Source of the DNA: Thermoplasmata archaeon
GTDB lineage: Archaea > Thermoplasmatota > Thermoplasmata > Lutacidiplasmatales > UBA184
Reading direction: 5' to 3'
NCBI GenBank assembly: GCA_028864975.1
Contig: JAGWLG010000010.1
Coordinates: 1 to 64,000, forward strand
DNA: 64,000 nucleotides
The position numbers were made by a program, and so were the translations under genes. The number at the start of each line of letters is the position of its first letter. Within the stretch, counting starts at the first letter, position 1. Positions 43,125 through 50,555 of the stretch are shown here, in pieces. Under the pieces are notes generated by a model that had not been told where the DNA came from, ran no database searches, and was given only the letters and a program-made list of their open reading frames with translations.

Positions 43125-44504
43125 CTACGCCTCCGCGAGCTCTTCCATGAGCTTGGATTCCTCGATGGCCGCGTTGTCCAGCGAGCAGAGCGAGGAGGTC
43201 CGGTACCCCTCGTCTCCCATCATGGAACGGAGCTCGGGGTCGTTGAGGAGGGTCTCTATCTGGGCGGCGAGGGTGACTTCGTCCGCCGGGTCGAAGGTGA
43301 GGCCGTTGCGGCCCGAACGGATGATCTCGGTGATCCCGGCCTCCCGGGAAACGAGCGTCGGGCGACGATGTAACCAGCTTTCGACGACGACCAGCCCGAA
43401 GCCCTCCTTCGAGGAAGGTAGGACTGTGAAGAGGCTGCGCTCGTAGAGCGCGTCCAGGGTCTCCTGGGTGACGTGGCCGGTGAACAGGACGCGTGCGTCG
43501 AGGCCAAGCCGATGGACCAGCAACTCGAGCTCGGAGCGCCACTGGGCGGACTTTGACAGCGCAAGCCCTCCCTTTGCCCCCGAGAAGCTGCCGTTCCCGA
43601 CCAGTACCAGCTTGAGACGAGGGAACTTCCGGGCAATCCGCGCGAAAGCGCGGATCGCGCGGTCCTGACCCTTCGCGGGGTCCATCCTGGCGACCAACAG
43701 CCCCACCTCGTCCTCGGGCCGAAGACCCAAGGCCGCACAGCGAGAGGCGATCTCCGGGGGCGAGGGATACCCATACTCCTTGGGGTCCACGTAGGGGTAG
43801 AGCCTTCGCGTGTCCCCCTGATACCCGAAGTCCCGGAGGGCCGAGCGGTAGCGGTCCGTGCTGACGACGACCGTGTCGTAGTGGGAGAGGTACTCCTCGA
43901 ACGTGGCCCCCCACTCGGGGGGGACCGTCGTGGGACCGAACGGGATGTGCCAGCGGAAGAGCTTCGGTTTCAGCCCGCCCAGCATCGCACCCACCTGGAG
44001 CTGCTGGAAGTCGTGGATGTAGAACAGGTGGAAATCGTACTTGCGATCGAGCCGACGTAAGAGCTCGGCGGTCGAGCGATTGTAATAGGCGTACTCGGAG
44101 AAGTCGTCCGTCCAGAGGAGGTCCGAGGGGCGCCCCGGGGTCCTGAGCCCGTGGGCGAGGCGCCAGATCGCCTCCTTGACCACTCCGTACCCCAGCATGC
44201 GGGCGCGTCCAATCGAGACGTTGTGGAGCGCGAGGTCGTGGTAGCGCATCTTGGGAGGGGCGTTGGGGTTCAACGCCACCCAGTGCGCTTTCCCCAGGGT
44301 TCCTCGCGACCGGAGCCGTTCGACCAGGGGGAGCACCATCCGGGTCACTCCCCCCGGCGAGAGCCGGTAGTCCTGGCCTTCCTTGAGCCGGTCGAGGTCG
44401 AGCTCCTTCGCGACCCGTCGCTGCCGTGAAGTGGCGGGCCAAGGGGACAACAGCTGGACAAGAGGGGTCTGCGTGTTGATGCAGATGCTCAGAGGTTCCT
44501 CCAT
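43125..44504 (-). CDS. GT4 glycosyltransferase, trehalose-synthase (TreT)-like
   Basis: A 459-residue GT-B enzyme. The acceptor domain has FHLFYIHDFQQLQVGAML and KLFRWHIPFGPTTVPPEW, which resemble the HDPQ and WRCHID segments of trehalose glycosyltransferring synthase. The donor domain has LLVARMDPAKGQDRAIRAF, KLVLVGNGSF and the E-x7-E motif in SSKEGFGLVVVESWLHRRP. TreT condenses NDP-glucose and glucose to trehalose, a compatible solute; other GT4 functions cannot be excluded. The position directly before mscS supports an osmotic role. ATG 44504 is chosen; upstream residues look non-coding. Confidence 0.82.
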   Translation of the reverse strand: MEEPLSICINTQTPLVQLLSPWPATSRQRRVAKELDLDRLKEGQDYRLSPGGVTRMVLPLVERLRSRGTLGKAHWVALNPNAPPKMRYHDLALHNVSIGRARMLGYGVVKEAIWRLAHGLRTPGRPSDLLWTDDFSEYAYYNRSTAELLRRLDRKYDFHLFYIHDFQQLQVGAMLGGLKPKLFRWHIPFGPTTVPPEWGATFEEYLSHYDTVVVSTDRYRSALRDFGYQGDTRRLYPYVDPKEYGYPSPPEIASRCAALGLRPEDEVGLLVARMDPAKGQDRAIRAFARIARKFPRLKLVLVGNGSFSGAKGGLALSKSAQWRSELELLVHRLGLDARVLFTGHVTQETLDALYERSLFTVLPSSKEGFGLVVVESWLHRRPTLVSREAGITEIIRSGRNGLTFDPADEVTLAAQIETLLNDPELRSMMGDEGYRTSSLCSLDNAAIEESKLMEELAEA

Positions 44505-44697
44505 CTTCGTCGGCTCTCCCGCGTCCAGAACGGCCGCTCCACCTCCCGTTCGACCTCTCCGCCGCGGGCCCTCTCCTCGAGGCGGGGAACCCCCCGGAGC
44601 TCCGGAGGGGGAGCCGTAGTTGGAACCTGAAAGAAGAGCGAGAAGATGGTTTCTTACCCCAACATGTTGGATTTCTACATCGAGAGCGACATCCGCC

Positions 44698-45114
44698 CTA
44701 GAGCATCCCCCACGTCGCATTGAACCACACGGGCACGGGACCGTAGCCGCCGCTCTGGTAGCCCGCCCAGCACTCGTACATTCCACCGTTGGACCAGAAG
44801 GAGTAGGAGTCCCCGTCCGTCATGCGGGCGTGGTTGTACATCATGCCGCCCCCGGGTCCGTTCATGGAGTACATCATCGGTTCCGCTCCGTGGTAGGAGG
44901 CGTGCATCGTCGCGTAGACCGAGGATGGCAGGGCCATGCTCGCCGTGGAGCCTCCCGCCGTGGAGACGAGGACCTTCTGCGAAGCCGAGTTCACCGGCAG
45001 ATAGATCGCGGCCAGGACCGCAGCGAGGGCGGCAACGACCACGACAACAGCCACAAGGATCGCAACGCGCTTCCTTCCCTTCCGGACCGGGGCCCCCGGT
45101 GGTAGTGTCGACAT
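44698..45114 (-). CDS. Small anchored exterior protein, Met/Gly/Tyr-rich
   Basis: A 138-residue protein. After a basic N-terminus, one membrane helix (VAILVAVVVVVAALAAVLAAIYL) acts as signal anchor. The exterior 90 residues are rich in Met, Gly, Tyr and Ser, with GPGGGMMYNHARM and SFWSNGGMYECWAGYQSGGYG, suggesting a metal-binding or packed beta structure. There is one cysteine. The topology resembles the Pro-rich anchored protein at 22236. The function is unknown. Confidence 0.7.
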   Translation of the reverse strand: MSTLPPGAPVRKGRKRVAILVAVVVVVAALAAVLAAIYLPVNSASQKVLVSTAGGSTASMALPSSVYATMHASYHGAEPMMYSMNGPGGGMMYNHARMTDGDSYSFWSNGGMYECWAGYQSGGYGPVPVWFNATWGML

Positions 45115-45415
45115 GCCCGAGAAATGAGAAGGCGAGAGAAAGACGACTTCGTCAAATCGGGGCCGCTGAGCGGACGCGGTCGTGTCGCGAGGCAGTCCCC
45201 GCCGCGAGGGAGGCCAGAGGACGTTCGGCTCGGGGTGGCCGTGGTCGCGGGAGGGTGCCCCAGCGCCCCGGGTCCCTCTCCTGGACAGGGTCGCCTAGGA
45301 CGGCCGCTTCACTCACCGTGAGTGACCTCCCCACGTGCCTACTCCTTATCCGAACAACCCCCGATGCCTCATCAGGGACGCCCCAAGCGTCAGTCGATCC
45401 CGGGGGAGGTGCTGC
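45115..45415. other. 300-base interval between divergent genes
   Basis: This gap separates the anchored protein (minus) from the ABC exporter (plus). It holds the inverted repeat at 45309-45325, a CTTATC TATA-like element at 45345-45350 and a GGGGGAGGTG ribosome-binding site before ATG 45416. I see no further gene in the rest. Confidence 0.45.
45309..45325. promoter_or_regulatory. Inverted repeat TCACTCA-CCG-TGAGTGA upstream of ABC exporter
   Basis: Perfect 7-base arms with a 3-base spacer, about 20 bases upstream of a CTTATC TATA-like box at 45345-45350. The position suits a transcription-factor site, possibly an activator since it lies upstream of the TATA box. It controls the two-gene ABC unit if functional. 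Confidence 0.45.
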
Positions 45416-46429
45416 ATGGATTCGAAGCACGCGATCATGGTCGAGGACCTGGTCAAGACCTATCCTCCCGACGTGCATGCCGTGAAGGGGATCAGCTTCC
45501 AGGTCCCCCCAGGGCAGATCTTCGGCTTCCTGGGCCCCAACGGCGCGGGCAAGACGACGACGGTCTCGATGCTGACCACGCTCCTCCGCCCCACGAAAGG
45601 GCGGGCCGTCGTGGGAGGGATCGACGTGGCAGAGGAGCCTCGACGGGTCCGAAGGGCTATCGGTCTGGTCTTCCAGGATTCGACGGCGGATGGCGAGCTC
45701 ACGGGACGCGAGAACATGGAGGTCGCGGCCGGGCTCTTCGGCATGTCCTCCGCCGAATGCCGAGGACGGATCGATGAGCTCCTCGCGAGCATGGACCTGA
45801 AGGAAGCGGCAGGTCGAAGGGTGAAAGGCTACTCGGGGGGGATGAAACGCCGGCTCGAGCTCGCGGTGAGCCTGGTCCATACCCCCGAGGTCCTCTTCCT
45901 CGATGAGCCGACGATCGGGCTGGACCCTCAGGGGCGAGCCGGGTTCTGGCGATACATCAGCCAGATGCGAAAGGAGCAGGAGGTCACGGTCTTCATGACG
46001 ACGCACTACCTCGACGAGGTCGAGAACCTCGCCGACCGCGTCTCGATCATCGACCACGGCAAGATCATCGCGAGCGGCTCCAACGACGCCCTGAAGGAAC
46101 GTGTGGGGGGCGACGAGATCGAGGTCCGTGTGGGCAAGGGAACTCCGGTCCTCACGACCGCCCTGTCGGCCGTTCCCACCGTCCGCGAGGTCAAGCGCGA
46201 AGGGGACCTCTATCGAGTGAAGTGTCCGAGAGGCGAAGCGGTCCTCTCCTCGCTCGTGAAGGCCTGCGACCTTCCCGGCGCGTCCATCGAGGGGATTCGC
46301 GTCCTGCGGCCGAGCCTGGACCGGGTCTTCCTCGAGCTCACGGGCAAGGCCTACCGCGAAGAAGGGTACGATGAAGGACGCGCGGCGGCGTCCTCGGCGT
46401 TCCACCGCCGGCGACAGGGAGGGGGTTGA
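45416..46429 (+). CDS. ABC transporter ATP-binding protein (ABC-2 / DrrA type)
   Basis: A 337-residue ATPase with Walker A GPNGAGKTTT (40-49), Q-loop VFQDSTADGELT, signature YSGGMKRRLELA, Walker B VLFLDEPTIGLDPQ and the switch His in FMTTHYLDEVE. The 100-residue C-terminal domain after SGSNDALKER is typical of drug-exporter and DrrA-like ATPases. ATG 45416 has a strong GGGGGAGGTG ribosome-binding site. Its TGA overlaps the permease start (TGATG), so the two form one exporter. Confidence 0.95.
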   Translation: MDSKHAIMVEDLVKTYPPDVHAVKGISFQVPPGQIFGFLGPNGAGKTTTVSMLTTLLRPTKGRAVVGGIDVAEEPRRVRRAIGLVFQDSTADGELTGRENMEVAAGLFGMSSAECRGRIDELLASMDLKEAAGRRVKGYSGGMKRRLELAVSLVHTPEVLFLDEPTIGLDPQGRAGFWRYISQMRKEQEVTVFMTTHYLDEVENLADRVSIIDHGKIIASGSNDALKERVGGDEIEVRVGKGTPVLTTALSAVPTVREVKREGDLYRVKCPRGEAVLSSLVKACDLPGASIEGIRVLRPSLDRVFLELTGKAYREEGYDEGRAAASSAFHRRRQGGG

Positions 46430-47262
46430 TGTATCGCGAGCTCGCCGCCCTCCTCCGACGGGAGTATCTGCGATGGGTCCGAGCCCCCATGTGGATCGTG
46501 GCCGGCCTGATGATGCCCATCCTCTATCTCGCACTCTTCGGCCAGGCCTTCGACCTCGGGAAACTTGTCCCCCCCAATCCCCAGGCTCAGGCCGGACTTT
46601 CCTCGGCGCTCCTGGGCGCCCCGGACTACTTCTCGTACTTCGCGGTCGGCATGGTGGGGATGGTCGCGGTCACTTCCTCCCTCTTCGCCGGAACTGGGGT
46701 CATCTTTGACAAGCAGTTGGGCATCCTCCAGAGGACCATCTCGACCCCGGCCCGCCGGAGCGTGATCTTCGCTTCTTCGCTCATCTTCCGCGGCTTCTTG
46801 GTGGTCCTTCCGATCTTCATCGTCCTGGGTCTGGCCCGGCTCCTCGCTTTCATCCCCGGGTTCACGGGACTCACTGTCGTGGAGAACGTCGGTCCCGCCG
46901 GGGTCCTCGAGATCGTCGTGGGCATCCTCGCGATCTCGATGGCCTTCACCTCGCTCTTCCTCGCCTTTGGGTTCCTGTTCACCCGGGTCGAGTCCTACTT
47001 CGGAGTGGTCAATCTGTTGAACCTTCCGATCCTTTTCACGTCGAACGCGCTCTACCCCGCGGGGACTTCCCCGCTCTGGCTCCAGCACATCACGGCGTAC
47101 AACCCGATCTCGCTCGCCGTGAATGTGATGCGGGAGAACTTCTTCGGGGCCTCCTACTACGCCTACCCCGCTTACGTCTATCTTGGCGGGCTCCTGGCAT
47201 GGGCCGCGGCACTGATCCTCCTCGCCCTCGCGTTGGGGTCGAGGGCGCTCAAGACGAAGTAA
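46429..47262 (+). CDS. ABC-2 type permease
   Basis: A 277-residue permease with six membrane helices. The N-terminal cytoplasmic helix LAALLRREYLRWVRAPMWIV leads into the first membrane span. FDKQLGILQRTISTPARRSVIFASSLIF is the coupling loop typical of ABC-2 permeases, and SNALYPAGTSPLWLQHITAYNPISLAVNVMR is the conserved late motif. The substrate is unknown (drug, lipid or polysaccharide). It shares a one-base overlap with the ATPase gene, and its end overlaps the convergent ParB-like gene by 14 bases. Confidence 0.92.
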   Translation: MYRELAALLRREYLRWVRAPMWIVAGLMMPILYLALFGQAFDLGKLVPPNPQAQAGLSSALLGAPDYFSYFAVGMVGMVAVTSSLFAGTGVIFDKQLGILQRTISTPARRSVIFASSLIFRGFLVVLPIFIVLGLARLLAFIPGFTGLTVVENVGPAGVLEIVVGILAISMAFTSLFLAFGFLFTRVESYFGVVNLLNLPILFTSNALYPAGTSPLWLQHITAYNPISLAVNVMRENFFGASYYAYPAYVYLGGLLAWAAALILLALALGSRALKTK

Positions 47263-47686
47263 CGGGCCCGGGCGGAGGTCTCGGCCCTCGACGGTGCCCG
47301 ACCCTCCGTAGCTCCCCCCTCAAGAAGAGGAGGAGCCACTCGACCTCAAAGATCCCCGGCGTGAGGAGCTCGAGGCACTGCCACCAGGGGACCCGGACCG
47401 TGGGAAGATGCTCTCGCCCCGTCCAGATCGCTTTGGAGATCCGGTGACGCCCGTCCAGGGCGATCTGGTACCACCTCCTTCCCGCGATAATGATGGGGAA
47501 GTCGAGGTCCGCCCGGTCCAGGAAGCTTGGGATGAGGCGAAGCGCCCAGCCGATCGCCCGTCGCGACAGCCGGGGCAGCTCCGTCAGCGGGGTCTCGACC
47601 ACGGGCACGGGGTGTCGCCTGAGATGGCGTACCGCAAGGAAGACCCCGGGCCGGAAGTGGAAGGCGAACTCTGAGGAATCGACCAT
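47249..47686 (-). CDS. ParB/Srx-like domain protein
   Basis: A 145-residue protein. The centre reads DFPIIIAGRRWYQIALDGRHRISKAIWTGREHLPTVRVP, which matches the ParB N-terminal/sulfiredoxin-type pattern of a strand, a DGRHR loop and a helix that binds CTP or nucleotides in relatives. No HTH follows, so it is not a partition protein. ATG 47686 is preceded by a good GGAGGAG ribosome-binding site. The role is unknown. Confidence 0.6.
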   Translation of the reverse strand: MVDSSEFAFHFRPGVFLAVRHLRRHPVPVVETPLTELPRLSRRAIGWALRLIPSFLDRADLDFPIIIAGRRWYQIALDGRHRISKAIWTGREHLPTVRVPWWQCLELLTPGIFEVEWLLLFLRGELRRVGHRRGPRPPPGPVTSS

Positions 47687-47877
47687 GTCTCCTCCCCTTC
47701 CATCGAGCCGACCTCCCCGTCCCCTACAGGCCCAGCCTGGAAACACGACATCAGGCGCCTGTCAACTTCGGTCGACCTGACGCGCGCGTCGACCCTCCCC
47801 CTGCGACCGGGGACGCCCGCAGGAGATCCGACGAGTCCCTACCGAGAACCCGTCGAACGAGCCCTTCCGAACATTCC

Positions 47878-48486
47878 CTACTTCGCCTTTCTCCTTCGGG
47901 GTCGCTTGGGCTCCACGGGGTGGCGCCTCGCCCACTCCCGGGCCCCAGATATGAGGGCCGCCCTCGGAGGGGGCCATCTTCCGTGGAGCACACGACGGAA
48001 GATCCAGAACGTGTTGGGGGGTTCAACGTCCATCTGCCAGAGCATGGCCTCCACTTCCCCCAGGTGGAGGAGATGCTCGGTCAAGCACTGCGCGAGCGCG
48101 GCATCGCGCGTGAGACGAAGGGGGTACTTCCTCGACGCGACCCACACGGCAGGCTTCGAGAGCTCTTTCGGGGTGTTCCACTTCTTGAACCGTGCGTTCC
48201 CCATCGCCTCGACCTCCTTGAGCCTCTTTCGTACCTCGGCGATGCTCAGGTACCGGTCCCTGGGGATGTTCATCACCTCGTACATCCAGGGGGTGGCGCG
48301 GTTCTCGCAGAATTCGGTCACGTGCTGCTCCTCGACGTAGGCCAGGTGGAGGAAGATGTCCCGGAAGGAGTGCATGCTCACTCCGCGGTCCTTGGTGAAT
48401 GCCTTCCACCCAAGCTTCGCGGCTCGCTCGAAGAAGTCGCAGCGGAGCTCGTGGACGAAGTCCATCAGGTCGATGGTCGAAACCAT
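47878..48486 (-). CDS. DinB/YfiT-like helical protein
   Basis: A 202-residue four-helix-bundle protein. Candidate metal ligands are the His residues in IFLHLAYVEEQHVTEF and in LTEHLLHLGEVEAMLWQ, placed as in DinB-superfamily metalloproteins, which include thiol transferases. The tail is basic (RRHPVEPKRPRRRKAK). The substrate thiol is unknown. Confidence 0.7.
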   Translation of the reverse strand: MVSTIDLMDFVHELRCDFFERAAKLGWKAFTKDRGVSMHSFRDIFLHLAYVEEQHVTEFCENRATPWMYEVMNIPRDRYLSIAEVRKRLKEVEAMGNARFKKWNTPKELSKPAVWVASRKYPLRLTRDAALAQCLTEHLLHLGEVEAMLWQMDVEPPNTFWIFRRVLHGRWPPPRAALISGAREWARRHPVEPKRPRRRKAK

Positions 48487-48577
48487 GGAGTCCCTACCGG
48501 ACCGGGCTCATAGCGCGAGCGTCGCGTCTTCACGTTCGGGCCACGACCCGGGTCGCCAAGGTCGTGTGACGAACGGG

Positions 48578-49384
48578 TCAGAGCTTCGCGCCGCAACTGT
48601 AGCAGAACGCGCCTTCCTGTTCCGCTTCTCCGCAAGCACGGCAGACCGAGGCGGGGCCGGCGGCCGGGGCTTCGTCGGGGGTGGCTGCCACTGGAGGGCT
48701 GGCGGGCGGTCGAGCTTTGGGCCCGGTAAGGGGCGCGCCGCACGAGCCGCAGCGCTTGTCGGTGATCTGGACCAGCGCGGAGCAGTAGGGACATGGGACC
48801 TTGACGATCTCTCGGATCGTCTCCTTCTCCTTCACGATCACCTGAGGCGAGGGCGGGGCCTGAGGGGCGGCCGCCCGATGGAGCGCTGCGATCCGAGCTT
48901 GAGCCTCCGCTTGGGCCTGGGCGGCCGCGCGGCGGGTCGAAGGCAACACCTGCTGGATGGCGTCGCGGATCCCGTCCGTCGTCAAGCTCCGTTGGGCCGG
49001 GGACATGTCGCCGACCACGGCGAAGGGGCTCCATCCCCCTCTCCAGCGTACCCGCAGGAACGGCCACTGCAGGTTCCCCGGGACTGGGATCATCTCGGTC
49101 ACGACGGAGTCGATCGCGTCCAAGGGGACCTCGAAGGACGGGGGCACCGGGACCTCATAGTACACCGGGTTCCCGACGATCGTGGAGCTCTTCGCCGCAG
49201 GGACCATGAAGAGACGCTGGTAGGTCAGGACCAGGCATCCGGAAGGCGTCTGTCGCCAGGTCGCGAAGGAGGAATTGGCGCCAGGGGCGAACGGCCCCTT
49301 CACGCTCCAGGTCCCGCAGACCCCCTCCGAAGGGCGGAGGAAGGAAGGCAGGGCGGACGAGAACTGGGATGCCGAGACTTTCAT
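48578..49384 (-). CDS. PH/GRAM-like domain protein with two C-terminal zinc ribbons
   Basis: A 268-residue protein. Residues 1-130 are strands around GCLVLTYQRLFMVPAAKSS and FEVPLDAIDSVVTEM, with a later PFLRVRWRGGWSPFAVVG, resembling a GRAM/bacterial-PH fold. A helical Ala/Gln linker follows. Two zinc ribbons end the protein: CPYC...CGSC (about 197-215) and CRAC...CYSC (about 248-265). There is no membrane segment. The function is unknown; zinc ribbons of this style recur through the window. Confidence 0.65.
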   Translation of the reverse strand: MKVSASQFSSALPSFLRPSEGVCGTWSVKGPFAPGANSSFATWRQTPSGCLVLTYQRLFMVPAAKSSTIVGNPVYYEVPVPPSFEVPLDAIDSVVTEMIPVPGNLQWPFLRVRWRGGWSPFAVVGDMSPAQRSLTTDGIRDAIQQVLPSTRRAAAQAQAEAQARIAALHRAAAPQAPPSPQVIVKEKETIREIVKVPCPYCSALVQITDKRCGSCGAPLTGPKARPPASPPVAATPDEAPAAGPASVCRACGEAEQEGAFCYSCGAKL

Positions 49385-49430
49385 GGCCCTCGTGGTGCGG
49401 TACCGATCGCTAGCTGGGAGGTTCGCATGC

Positions 49431-50555
49431 TCATTTCTCGGGAGGGACAGCAGGGGTCGCTTCGTGGGTCTGTGCCGGGGCGGCGGCGGGTGAAGTCGGC
49501 GCCGACGGGGCTGCAGGTGCCGCGGTGCTCATCTGGGCCTTGATGGCCTCGAGCTCCTGGCGCAGGCGCTGGACCTCTTCGGAGGGCGCGGTCGGGGTAG
49601 GGGATCGTGCGCCCGCTGTATCGGGGGCAGCCTCACGCTTCCAGTACGATCTCAGGCCTAGGCTTCCAACGAGGAGTAAGGCGAAACCTCCCAGGTCGAG
49701 GAAAAGCGCCGTGGAGGGTCCCCACGAGACCGTGCCAGTCGCGTTGGAACCGCTCGAGCCTCCTCCTCCACCCCCACTGTTGCCTCCGAAGTTCACGGCG
49801 CAGGACCCCATCGGTGAAAAGTTCGGCCCACCCCCGCCGTTCCCACCATTGCAGAGCGGGCCAACGAGGAATCCTGTGACGAGGGTCAGGATGACGAAGA
49901 GGATGAGGCCGCCGACGAGAGCGAGTACGGCCCCCGAGCGGGTGAGCGAGTACGGTTTCTTGAGCCCCTTCCGAGTGGCGGGAGCGCTGCCCGTGCGTAG
50001 ACCCAGGATCGCTCCCGCCGCCGCGAGCGCGACCCCGAGGAGTAAAAGGACAGCCCCGGCAGCAAGGAGCAGGACCACGAACTCGAGACCCTGACTGCCA
50101 CCACCGGATCCCGCGAGCCCGGCGTAGGCCAGACATTCTCCGGGAACTAGGGGGTTGTTGTTGCCCGAGTTGTTGTTGGAGCCGTTGTTCGAGGCGCCCT
50201 CGGGGCGTGCAGATTCTGGGGAGGAGCTCATCCTGCCTTGGGCGAGGGGGGACGCGGCGTGGCCCTGGTGCAGAGGCGGAGAGGAAGGGGCGGCGAAGCC
50301 GTGGTTCCCAGCGTTGCTGGACTCGCTCAGGCAGACCGAGAACGAGTCAAAGTCGGCGGTCGCATGGAGGAACTCGGACCCTGAGGAAACGTTGACCGCG
50401 ACCACGGTCCAGGGAAACAGGAGTGTGAGCAGGAGCAAGGCCGCCCCTCCAAGGACAAGGAAGGAATAGATCGGCGACGCCGGGGGCGGCAGACGCACGT
50501 CAGGGTTCCCCGGCGGAACGCGGCGTGGTGCGGTGGCAGGTCCAGAGGCACTCAT
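49431..50555 (-). CDS. 4-TM membrane protein coupled to the Kelch-PKD surface protein
   Basis: A 374-residue protein. Helix 1 (SFLVLGGAALLLLTLLFPWTVVAVNV) is followed by a 100-residue exterior loop rich in Ser/Asn (NNGSNNNSGNNN). Helices 2 and 3 are LEFVVLLLAAGAVLLLLGVAL and GAVLALVGGLILFVILTLVTGFLV. A Gly-rich loop precedes helix 4 (FLDLGGFALLLVGSLGL), and a Pro/Ala tail contains a short coiled coil (EEVQRLRQELEAIKAQM). The ATG overlaps the stop of the giant surface gene (ATGA, 50552-50555). The same arrangement and the LxPW end of helix 1 recur at 55004, which suggests an anchoring or assembly partner. Confidence 0.75.
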   Translation of the reverse strand: MSASGPATAPRRVPPGNPDVRLPPPASPIYSFLVLGGAALLLLTLLFPWTVVAVNVSSGSEFLHATADFDSFSVCLSESSNAGNHGFAAPSSPPLHQGHAASPLAQGRMSSSPESARPEGASNNGSNNNSGNNNPLVPGECLAYAGLAGSGGGSQGLEFVVLLLAAGAVLLLLGVALAAAGAILGLRTGSAPATRKGLKKPYSLTRSGAVLALVGGLILFVILTLVTGFLVGPLCNGGNGGGGPNFSPMGSCAVNFGGNSGGGGGGSSGSNATGTVSWGPSTALFLDLGGFALLLVGSLGLRSYWKREAAPDTAGARSPTPTAPSEEVQRLRQELEAIKAQMSTAAPAAPSAPTSPAAAPAQTHEATPAVPPEK

